The translations under genes and the position numbers were made by a program. A stretch of 47,735 bases of DNA, taken from Thiotrichales bacterium (GTDB taxonomy: Bacteria > Pseudomonadota > Gammaproteobacteria > Thiomicrospirales > Thiomicrospiraceae). Below are positions 41,282 to 47,735 of this stretch, piece after piece. Where the stretch lies: contig JAFGXP010000007.1 of assembly GCA_016936535.1 (NCBI GenBank), positions 1 through 47,735 of the forward strand, read 5' to 3'. Below the pieces are notes generated by a model. The model ran no database searches, was not told where the DNA came from, and was given only the letters and a program-made list of their open reading frames with translations. Each line of letters starts with the position of its first letter. Positions within the stretch are counted from its first letter, which is position 1.

Positions 41282-42287
41282 AAAATTGGTGCATGAGAGG
41301 TTGCCAAACGTCGTGTTGAAAACGTTTGAGTTGTTCATAACGATGTTGATGATTTTGTGTCAGAGGATTGAGCGCAAGATGTTTGACGCCCAGGTCAATC
41401 AACGCTAGCGTTTTTTGTCGAACTTCCTCTGGCGTACCGCACAGCATCATCGGCAAAAGTTCTTCTGGTGTAAGCTTGGCCATTGGACCAGGTTCCTTAC
41501 CCCACAGTTTGGCCTTCTCTTCCCGGAACTGGACGATATGCTCCAATGCGAGCTGTCGAGCCACTGCACTGTTGTCGTCGATAAACAAGCCACGTGCCAC
41601 CATTAAGCTCGGTGGCAAGGGTGAATGTTTTTTATACAGACGAATCTGTTGCTGAATTTTGTCAAGGCCCCAAAATTGAGCGCTCATTAATCCCATTCGA
41701 TTTTGCGCAGCCATATTGACCGTTGTTTCTTCTGCCGTAGCAACAAACAACTGTCCGGAGTTCAGCTTGACTTTAGGCTGTAAGTCAATCTGTTGCCATT
41801 GATAATGTTCACCCTTATGCGAAATTGGCTTTTTACTGTTCCACAGTTTCATCATCGCAGGCAAGGCTTCATTCATCCGCGCGCGACTCAGATCTTTGTC
41901 GGCTTGAAAGGCCGCATTCTGCGCTTCAAAAGGCCCGCCTTTGGCAAATCCAAGCAGCAAACGATTGGGATAAAGGCTTTGCAGTACGGCAATCTGTTCA
42001 CTGATTTCTAGGGGGTTATGAAAGCCAATCAGCAGAGCAGAGGCGCCCACTTTGAGTGTTTCGGTGTGGGCTAAAAAATGCCCTATAAGCGTTAAGGGCG
42101 AGGGTGTTAAGCTTTTTTCATTAAAGTGATGTTCGGTTATCCAAGCATTTTTAAATCCTAAAGCTTCAAGCTTTGGCAGCAATTCGGTATAGGTTTTATA
42201 AGTTTCGGTTGGGGTTTGATGCATTTCTGGTGTCAAATGCAACATTACGCCCAGCTCAGGCTGATGATTGGAACAGAGCATGCTCAT
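41271..42287 (-). CDS. Luciferase-like (LLM) flavin-dependent monooxygenase in the uptake operon
   Basis: 338 residues, luciferase-like TIM-barrel family: ELGVMLHLTPEMHQTPTETY, then GFKNAWITEHHFNEKSLTPSPL, LKVGASALLIGFHNPLEISEQIA, and YPNRLLLGFAKGGPFEAQNAAF. The EHHF motif and the GPF segment are typical. Such enzymes use FMNH2 or F420; members of the family attack alkanesulfonates, chelators (EDTA and NTA monooxygenases) and other compounds. No signal peptide, so it acts in the cytoplasm on whatever is imported or on flavin-linked reduction. Its start overlaps the binding-protein stop (ATGA) and its end overlaps the permease start, so it is an integral part of the operon. Confidence 0.88.
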   Translation of the reverse strand: MSMLCSNHQPELGVMLHLTPEMHQTPTETYKTYTELLPKLEALGFKNAWITEHHFNEKSLTPSPLTLIGHFLAHTETLKVGASALLIGFHNPLEISEQIAVLQSLYPNRLLLGFAKGGPFEAQNAAFQADKDLSRARMNEALPAMMKLWNSKKPISHKGEHYQWQQIDLQPKVKLNSGQLFVATAEETTVNMAAQNRMGLMSAQFWGLDKIQQQIRLYKKHSPLPPSLMVARGLFIDDNSAVARQLALEHIVQFREEKAKLWGKEPGPMAKLTPEELLPMMLCGTPEEVRQKTLALIDLGVKHLALNPLTQNHQHRYEQLKRFQHDVWQPLMHQFYAA

Positions 42288-43360
42288 GATGACAGTCCTT
42301 TTAATAGGTGGTGCGCTTGCGCAGCCGAGAGATCAATCGAAAAAAAGTCGGCAAAAAAGCGTTGAGTTTGTGCAACCGTGTCGAGCGCAGCGATTTCCGG
42401 TACTTGCGGATAGAGCTTCTGCATCAACCATTGTGCGGCCAATAAACGTAAAAAAGAGGGCGGGCGATCCAGCCACCGAAAAGGAATTTGTGGGGCAAAA
42501 AATACCTGCTGATTTTGCACCGCCTTCAAACCGCGCCAAGCAGAAAGATGGTAAACCTGATCATAAAATGCTTTTTCTTGAGTCACTATCGCATCCGGGT
42601 TGTAACTCAGAAGCTGTTCTAAATTAATCGACACCTTGCCAAAGCGTGATTGCTTGGCTTGCTCTGCCGGGCATTGATGAGGATTGATGGCACCTGCCCA
42701 AGGCAGGGTTTCTGCATGAATTGAGCCGCGGCATTCACTGGCTAAACCATTTGGATCTTGCGCGTAATAAACGGTTTTTAATGGAATATTGCGGGTTTTT
42801 AGCAGATCCAGCAGGGCCGATTGCTGAGAAAGAAGCTGTTCAAAATGTTGAGCCAATCGTTCACCGCGTTCGGTTTTTCCTAACCATTGTCCGAGGCTTC
42901 TCAAAGCATGCGGATAGTCGCTCAACTGGTCTAATTGCAGATGACAAACCGGCATGCCCATTTTTTGAATCATCACTTGGCGATCGGTATGCACCGTCGC
43001 ACCAGAGAGAATAACCAGTTCGGGTTTGGTAGCAATCAGCTGCTCAAAGTTTGGCGTTTGACCTTGGCCAAACCAGCCTCCCAGTACCGGTAACTCAAAA
43101 ACACGATCGGGAAAAATACCTTTGGCCTGCGCAGGCGGTGGAAAATTCCAGCCAACCATTTTTTCGGGTGCCATTGCAACCAACAAATAACTGACCACCG
43201 GATTGGCGCCATAGACCCGTTGTGGAATGTCTGATAGGGCACAGTCGGTTCTCTCGTTGATGGCAAAAACTTGAGGACTTTGCGTGGCCAAAAAGACACT
43301 CAGAACCGTTTGTAACAGAACAAGGAAATGAGCGCGCAGCCTAAGTTTAAAATTGGACAT
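42284..43360 (-). CDS. Periplasmic binding protein of a FecB/BtuF-type ABC importer
   Basis: 358 residues with a signal peptide (about 1-33, ending QVFAIN). Class III binding-protein features: RVYGANPVVSYLLVAMAPEKMVGWNF, LPVLGGWFGQGQTPNFEQLIATKPELVILSG, then VSINLEQLLSYNPDAIVTQEKAFYDQVY and WLDRPPSFLRLLAAQWLMQKLYP. Ligands of this class include ferric chelates, haem, cobalamin and, for MolA, molybdate/tungstate; I cannot tell which from sequence. GGAG lies ten bases before the ATG. It overlaps the upstream receptor gene by 14 bases and the downstream monooxygenase gene by 4. Confidence 0.88.
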   Translation of the reverse strand: MSNFKLRLRAHFLVLLQTVLSVFLATQSPQVFAINERTDCALSDIPQRVYGANPVVSYLLVAMAPEKMVGWNFPPPAQAKGIFPDRVFELPVLGGWFGQGQTPNFEQLIATKPELVILSGATVHTDRQVMIQKMGMPVCHLQLDQLSDYPHALRSLGQWLGKTERGERLAQHFEQLLSQQSALLDLLKTRNIPLKTVYYAQDPNGLASECRGSIHAETLPWAGAINPHQCPAEQAKQSRFGKVSINLEQLLSYNPDAIVTQEKAFYDQVYHLSAWRGLKAVQNQQVFFAPQIPFRWLDRPPSFLRLLAAQWLMQKLYPQVPEIAALDTVAQTQRFFADFFSIDLSAAQAHHLLKGLSS

Positions 43361-45302
43361 AATAATCGACTCCGTATGTCAGGCCTTCACTTGGAAAACC
43401 GTAAACCGTTTCATAGGGTTGGTCGCCGAGGTTTTTGGCTGAAAACAGCAGTTTGTGTTGCATGCCTTCGGTTTTAAAAAGATAAGCGAGAGCCGCATCG
43501 TAGCGAGTAAAACCGCCGGCCGTGCCAGTTCCCGCCTGATTGGCAGAAAGGTATTCCCCCATATTTTGAGCCCCTAAACTGTACTGCCACTGGTTGGTTA
43601 AGTAATGCAAGCGTGCGCGGACCAATGTTTCTGGAACATTGACCACGCCGTTAGGAGTTTTGCCAGGTTTTACTTGGCTGAACCCTAACTCGTAATGCAG
43701 CTTGGCATAACGTCCTTTAAGCTCCAATTCCATTCCATAATTTCGCCAGTCTGCATTTGCATAAACATTGATTTTGCTATTTGCGTCCTGTGGATCGTCA
43801 ATTTGAGCAGCAATATAAGCGCCGTTATCGAGTTGCTCATCAAAGCCGGTTAAGGTGGTTGTGAAATGGCCGTGTGCCGCTTGCCACCAGTGATGTTGCC
43901 ATCCCAGTTCGGTCCGTAAGCGCTGCTCTTTGGCCAATTGCCCATCGTTGGCGCTATAGACGCTAAGTGGCTGTTGTTCGGTGTAGAGGCTTCGCGCAGT
44001 GAGCAAGCTTTGGGGCGTTACTTGGAAACTGGCACCCAGTGCAGCCGTAAGGAGGGGGTCGAGACGAACGTCTTCAATCAAGCGGCGTTGTTTGCCAACC
44101 TGTTCATAGCCTTTATCAATGAATCTTTGATCAGCGCGTAGGCCAAAATCCAGTGAAGCACGTTGCGTGCGGAACTCGTTTTGTAAATAAAGTGCATGAA
44201 TGTGCTCTTTTCGCGCAAATCCAGGGTAGTACAACATCCCCGTTGGATTGTCGTAGTGCATAAAGTTATAACCGAACCGCAGTAGGTTTTTGCCTGAAAA
44301 CAGTGAGCGGTTCAGTGCATGACTCAAATCCACATTCGCAAAGTTTTCTTCGGTACGCTCTTCTTTATAGGCATTAACTTGGCTGTGGCTAAATTGTTGT
44401 AAGGTGGCGTCACTCTGACTGTAAGCAAAGCGCACAGCACTGGTAGAGTCTTCATCCCAGTAATAGCCCGCTTGGCCATTGAGCATACGCATCTGCATCG
44501 GTTTATAGCGCCATTTTGCATCGCTGACCCCAGAACTCGGCAGCCCGCGTTGTAGCGCTTGTTCTGCGTCGGCATGCCAAAAGTTCAGCTGCCAATCCAG
44601 TTTTTGATGATAACCTTGCAATTTCCATAAACCGACTTGGCGCTGATAGTCATTAAAATAGTCGCTTGGCCCTTCTTTTTGTTGATGTGCTAACAGCACT
44701 CGGCCGGCAACCGCTTCATTAAATGCATGATTGTGACTGGCATCGACTTCAAACTGTTGGTAAGAACCGATTTTGCTGTGCAACTCCGTTTGTGGCTGGT
44801 CAAAGGCACTGCGAGTTTGAATAACGATAAATCCTTCGGTTCGCGAATTGGTCATGGGCCCGATAATTGAAGTTAAAGGGCCCAGATTCAATGCACTGGC
44901 ATCGCGAACAACCGTCATGGATTCAATCGCGTTAACCGGCAGTTGCATTAGCACTTTAGAGGCTGCTGGAGGTGGGAGATAAGCACCGTCTAAAATGATA
45001 CCTAAATTAGAACCGGCACGAATACTGGCAAAATAAGGTGATTTTCGTCCTTGCGTTTGCGTAAAAGCGCCGGTCGCGTAATCCAGCATTTCATAAGCAT
45101 TGGCAACCGGCAGACGACGAAAATCTTCACGAGTAAAGCGTTGACTGTTGGTAATAAAACTTTTCGGTTGGGTAAAAACATCCTCTGTTTGCAAGCCTTT
45201 GCTGCGTTCAACAGGAACCACGTCTAAGGTAGCGCTCAGTGCAATGCCGCTGAGAAGACTTAGGCTAAAGGTTAACGAAATTCGGTATAAGTAAAGTGAC
45301 AT
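43347..45302 (-). CDS. TonB-dependent outer-membrane receptor (second)
   Basis: 651 residues with a signal peptide (1-23, ending GIALSAT). Plug domain about 45-170: FTREDFRRLPVANAYEMLDYATGAF, SIRAGSNLGIILDGAYLPPP and AIESMTVVRDASALNLGPL. A 22-strand barrel pattern follows, ending in an aromatic residue (VDYYVQF) as needed for outer-membrane insertion. A clear TonB box is not obvious. It differs strongly from the first receptor, so they are not a recent duplication and may take different forms of the substrate. 18 bases downstream of the first receptor gene. Confidence 0.9.
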   Translation of the reverse strand: MSLYLYRISLTFSLSLLSGIALSATLDVVPVERSKGLQTEDVFTQPKSFITNSQRFTREDFRRLPVANAYEMLDYATGAFTQTQGRKSPYFASIRAGSNLGIILDGAYLPPPAASKVLMQLPVNAIESMTVVRDASALNLGPLTSIIGPMTNSRTEGFIVIQTRSAFDQPQTELHSKIGSYQQFEVDASHNHAFNEAVAGRVLLAHQQKEGPSDYFNDYQRQVGLWKLQGYHQKLDWQLNFWHADAEQALQRGLPSSGVSDAKWRYKPMQMRMLNGQAGYYWDEDSTSAVRFAYSQSDATLQQFSHSQVNAYKEERTEENFANVDLSHALNRSLFSGKNLLRFGYNFMHYDNPTGMLYYPGFARKEHIHALYLQNEFRTQRASLDFGLRADQRFIDKGYEQVGKQRRLIEDVRLDPLLTAALGASFQVTPQSLLTARSLYTEQQPLSVYSANDGQLAKEQRLRTELGWQHHWWQAAHGHFTTTLTGFDEQLDNGAYIAAQIDDPQDANSKINVYANADWRNYGMELELKGRYAKLHYELGFSQVKPGKTPNGVVNVPETLVRARLHYLTNQWQYSLGAQNMGEYLSANQAGTGTAGGFTRYDAALAYLFKTEGMQHKLLFSAKNLGDQPYETVYGFPSEGLTYGVDYYVQF

Positions 45303-45320
45303 CAGGTGCTTTCCAATTTA

Positions 45321-47339
45321 CTAAAACGCATAGTTTAGGTTGGCCCAAATTGTGCGACCCGGCATAGGGTCGCCCTCGGCAATCTCGTAGTTTTTGTCTA
45401 AGAGGTTTTTCAAAACCAAGTTAGCTTGCCATTTTGGGTTGATGGTCCAGTGAGCGCGGCTATTAAGTAAAACAAAGCCTGCGGTGGGTCGCGTGCCATC
45501 AAAGCGCGTGTCAGCTGAGGATTGCGCTTGAATATCCAGACCAAACTGCCATGCGCGAGCCGCAAACCAATCGAGGTTCAGGTTTAAACGATGCTCTGGC
45601 GAAAAGGTGGCAACAATGTTTGAATCTGCATAGTCGCGTTTGAGGTAGCTGTAGTTGGCCCCTAAATCGAATGCCGAATTAAGGACCCATTGCCACTCCA
45701 GTTCCACGCCTTGGCTGCTGGCGTTGCCGACATTTTGATTTTGATCGCACTGGGTGCCACCGCAACGGTCACTGGCAACTGCCACGGTTTCAATGGCATC
45801 CTGAATCCGGGCGTAAAACAGGTTACCGCCGTAGCGAAAGGCGCCATGTTGAGCTTTCAGCGCAATTTCATAGTGCAGCGCTTGCTCTGCCTGGAGATCA
45901 AGGTTTGGGATAGCTTGTCCCAAACGGTACGAAACTTGATCTTTGATGTTCGGAAAACGTGATTTTAGACTCAGACCCGCGCTCAGTTGTTGTGCGCCAA
46001 AATCGTGGCGAACTTTGATTTGCCAGTTTCCTTGATTTTGATGACCTTGCGGTTCCGTTGCGGCATCACGGTCATCCGTTTTGGTTAATTGGTACTGATC
46101 CTGTCGATACCCCAGCGTCAATTGAGTGTTTGGGGTTAAGGTAATTTGGTCTTCAAGAGCCAAACTAAACGTTTCTGCCTCAAAAGTCCGCCAGCGGTTA
46201 TCTAAATCTTTGTTATCACTGTCAAGATCGCGCTCTTTGTGCTGATCGACTTTAAGACTAAGAGCGCTCTTAAAATGATGCTGCCCCAAGGGGACGCCAA
46301 ACTCTAAGCCACCACCAATCGATGTATCGTTGTATTGAGAGCGGAACGCATAGCCCTTTGTTACGGTGCGATAGCGATCATCATCATAAGAGTTCAACGC
46401 ATTATCAAATTGGTCGTGATAAAGGCGAGTTTTGAGATAAGAGCCTTTGCGCCATGCGTTAAAGCGGGTCATCCCAACGAAATACAAGCTGCGCTTATCC
46501 CACTGTGGCCAATCCCAATAACGAACCAAATCTTGCGAGCCTGCATAGGGACTGGATTCTTTTGCGCCTTCGGTTTGGTAATAACTTAAGGCGTATTCAT
46601 CGGTTGCGTTGGGAGTAAAGCCGAGTTTGAAGTTTCCACTGAGATTTTCGTTTCCAGAGCGTAAACGTTCACCTTTGGGTTGATATACGGTGCCATTATT
46701 GACTTGGGGTTCAAAGGCTTGCGATAGCGGAAAATTTTCGGTTTGCACAGCGCTTAGGCCGGCTTGTAGGTAAAGTTTTTCGGATAAAACTGCGCCGATA
46801 CGAACCGATTGGCTGTCTTGAAACTTCCCTTTATCTCCTGCTTCAATCGCTGCGCTGATTTCGCCTTCGAAGGATTTTTGGGGGCGCAAGGTCAGCAGGT
46901 TGATCGACCCACCCATATTGTTTGGCCCTTCAAGTAGAGAACCCAAACTTTTCGTGACTTCAATTTGGCTTAAATCACCAAGCATAAAACGCCCAAGATC
47001 GACATTGCCATCATAGGGAACATAAATCGGAATACCATCTAGGTTGAGTGTGATTTGCCGTGAATCAAATCCTCGAATATTGGCGCGAACTTCGGCTCGT
47101 CGTCCGCCGACTTGCAGGCTTACTCCTGGTTCCTTAGCAATCGCTTCCCCCACATGATTCATGCCACTGGCTTTACGTTCATTTAAGTCAATCGGTGAAT
47201 AGTCAGGTATTTCGCCCTCTGCAAAAACATGGATTGAGCCTAGGTTAAACGCCTGTTCATTAGCAAATGCAGTCGTGCCACTAAAGAACAAGCCTAGCAG
47301 CACCCAAGGCGTATAAGGGCGTATAAGACGGTTAGACAT
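45321..47339 (-). CDS. TonB-dependent outer-membrane receptor (first gene of operon)
   Basis: 672 residues with a signal peptide (about 1-26, ending TTAFANE). A candidate TonB box lies in LGSIHVFAEGE (about 33-43). Plug domain: GMNHVGEAIAKEPGVSLQVGGRRAEVRANIRGFDSRQITLNLDG, LSQIEVTKSLGSLLEGPNNMGGSINLL. Barrel to the end at TIWANLNYAF, a terminal Phe. An extracellular loop has two cysteines (DRCGGTQCDQ). CGGAG precedes the ATG. It is driven by a strong sigma-70 promoter about 140 bases upstream and begins the operon receptor-receptor-binding protein-monooxygenase-permease. Substrate unknown. Confidence 0.92.
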   Translation of the reverse strand: MSNRLIRPYTPWVLLGLFFSGTTAFANEQAFNLGSIHVFAEGEIPDYSPIDLNERKASGMNHVGEAIAKEPGVSLQVGGRRAEVRANIRGFDSRQITLNLDGIPIYVPYDGNVDLGRFMLGDLSQIEVTKSLGSLLEGPNNMGGSINLLTLRPQKSFEGEISAAIEAGDKGKFQDSQSVRIGAVLSEKLYLQAGLSAVQTENFPLSQAFEPQVNNGTVYQPKGERLRSGNENLSGNFKLGFTPNATDEYALSYYQTEGAKESSPYAGSQDLVRYWDWPQWDKRSLYFVGMTRFNAWRKGSYLKTRLYHDQFDNALNSYDDDRYRTVTKGYAFRSQYNDTSIGGGLEFGVPLGQHHFKSALSLKVDQHKERDLDSDNKDLDNRWRTFEAETFSLALEDQITLTPNTQLTLGYRQDQYQLTKTDDRDAATEPQGHQNQGNWQIKVRHDFGAQQLSAGLSLKSRFPNIKDQVSYRLGQAIPNLDLQAEQALHYEIALKAQHGAFRYGGNLFYARIQDAIETVAVASDRCGGTQCDQNQNVGNASSQGVELEWQWVLNSAFDLGANYSYLKRDYADSNIVATFSPEHRLNLNLDWFAARAWQFGLDIQAQSSADTRFDGTRPTAGFVLLNSRAHWTINPKWQANLVLKNLLDKNYEIAEGDPMPGRTIWANLNYAF

Positions 47340-47389
47340 AACAACTCCGTTCAGCGTAGATCGGCTCAGATGAGGTGAATCTGCAGCCT

Positions 47390-47401
47390 TTATTTACTGT
47401 G
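47390..47401 (-). promoter_or_regulatory. Operator-like motif, second copy in the receptor-operon leader
   Basis: CACAGTAAATAA on the minus strand differs at one base from CAAAGTAAATAA in the palindrome upstream of the ABC ATPase gene. It lies in the 5' leader of the first receptor gene. Confidence 0.4.
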
Positions 47402-47457
47402 ATACATAACGATAGACGAAAAAGAACTTGCAAACTGCAATCAGAATGAAGTCTTTG

Positions 47458-47469
47458 TTTACTTTGGTA
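47458..47469 (-). promoter_or_regulatory. Operator-like motif shared with the ABC ATPase promoter
   Basis: TACCAAAGTAAA on the minus strand is an exact 12-base match to the centre of the palindrome at 34490-34521. It lies about 10-20 bases past the predicted transcription start of the receptor operon, a good position for repression. Confidence 0.6.
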
Positions 47470-47484
47470 TATATCGAATTGCGT

Positions 47485-47513
47485 ACTATATTCAGCGCGC
47501 TTTTGGCTGTCAA
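47485..47513 (-). promoter_or_regulatory. Sigma-70 promoter of the TonB receptor operon
   Basis: On the minus strand a consensus TTGACA (47513-47508), a 17-base spacer and TATAGT (47490-47485). The start near 47478 leaves a leader of about 140 bases. Such a strong promoter usually needs a repressor, fitting the operator-like motifs just downstream. Confidence 0.8.
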
Positions 47514-47586
47514 GTTGCAAAAACACCGGTTCCGCAAAAAGCGGGCAGATTTGGCAAAATTTAATGCTTTTTGCCAAGCAAAAAGC

Positions 47587-47614
47587 TTGCAATTCGTTTT
47601 TGCCTCACTATAAT
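47587..47614 (+). promoter_or_regulatory. Promoter of tRNA-Asn
   Basis: TTGCAA (47587-47592), a 16-base spacer and TATAAT (47609-47614), about 35 bases upstream of the tRNA. Confidence 0.75.
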
Positions 47615-47648
47615 ACGCATCCGTTCACGACGTTTTACGTCTGATCAC

Positions 47649-47724
47649 TCCCCTATAGCTCAGTCGGTAGAGCAACGGACTGTTAATCCGTGTGTCCCTG
47701 GTTCGAGCCCAGGTGGGGGAGCCA
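47649..47724 (+). tRNA. tRNA-Asn (GTT anticodon)
   Basis: 76 bases with encoded CCA. Acceptor stem TCCCCTA / TGGGGGA pairs with one G-T; the D arm is GCTCAGTCGGTAGAGC, the anticodon loop ACTGTTAAT with anticodon GTT, and the T loop GGTTCGAGCCC. The gene appears complete and ends 11 bases before the window edge. Confidence 0.96.
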
Positions 47725-47735
47725 AATTTTAAACC

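Noticed and set aside
1-47735. CRISPR arrays, insertion sequences, prophage or integrative elements
   Set aside because: No regularly spaced repeats, transposase, integrase or phage structural genes were seen; the tRNA-Asn at the edge shows no attachment-site duplication within the window.

Overview
The window reads as a chromosome segment of a sulfur-oxidising gammaproteobacterium, most like the Thiomicrospira / Hydrogenovibrio / Thiomicrorhabdus group. The evidence is a monohaem SoxA and SoxX with SoxH and DsrE-type partners, gammaproteobacterial gene orders (pepA-holC opposite lptFG; pilT-pilU), and housekeeping proteins of gammaproteobacterial type. The genus is inference from gene content. 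I see no insertion sequence, phage, CRISPR array or rRNA. One tRNA gene (Asn) lies at the right edge.

Left part (1-13.9 kb): a truncated urea-transporter binding protein (urtA); nrdA alone, behind a control region with tandem NrdR boxes and DnaA boxes; a small DUF2892 membrane protein; a ModE-type DNA-binding domain without molybdate-binding domains; a dynamin-like GTPase; a ComEA-like DNA-binding protein paired with a secreted ATP-dependent DNA ligase (LigE type); a class I aminotransferase; uvrB; and a TPR protein overlapping an L,D-transpeptidase gene.

Middle part (14-33.6 kb): a secreted M14 peptidase coupled to pilT-pilU; holC-pepA opposite lptF-lptG; a nucleotide-sugar operon galU-pgi-(ugd-like)-manB with ATGA stop/start overlaps, in which the UDP-glucose dehydrogenase homologue has lost its catalytic cysteine; umuD and umuC divergently arranged; a CHAD protein; a small lipoprotein; and the LapG/LapD c-di-GMP-controlled periplasmic protease switch.

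Right part (33.7-47.7 kb): two interleaved units, all on the minus strand. One is an outer-membrane-to-cytoplasm uptake system: two TonB-dependent receptors, a periplasmic binding protein, a luciferase-like flavin monooxygenase and a FecCD permease in one overlapping operon, with the missing ATPase and a Mop (molybdate/tungstate-binding) protein about 6 kb away. The other, lying between these two pieces, is soxA-soxX-soxH-dsrE behind a sigma-54 activator gene. The two halves of the uptake system share a 12-base operator-like sequence. This split TonB/ABC/flavin-monooxygenase/Mop system is my best candidate for an undescribed system. Molybdate, tungstate or a metal chelate is the likely class of substrate, but the substrate is not shown by the sequence.
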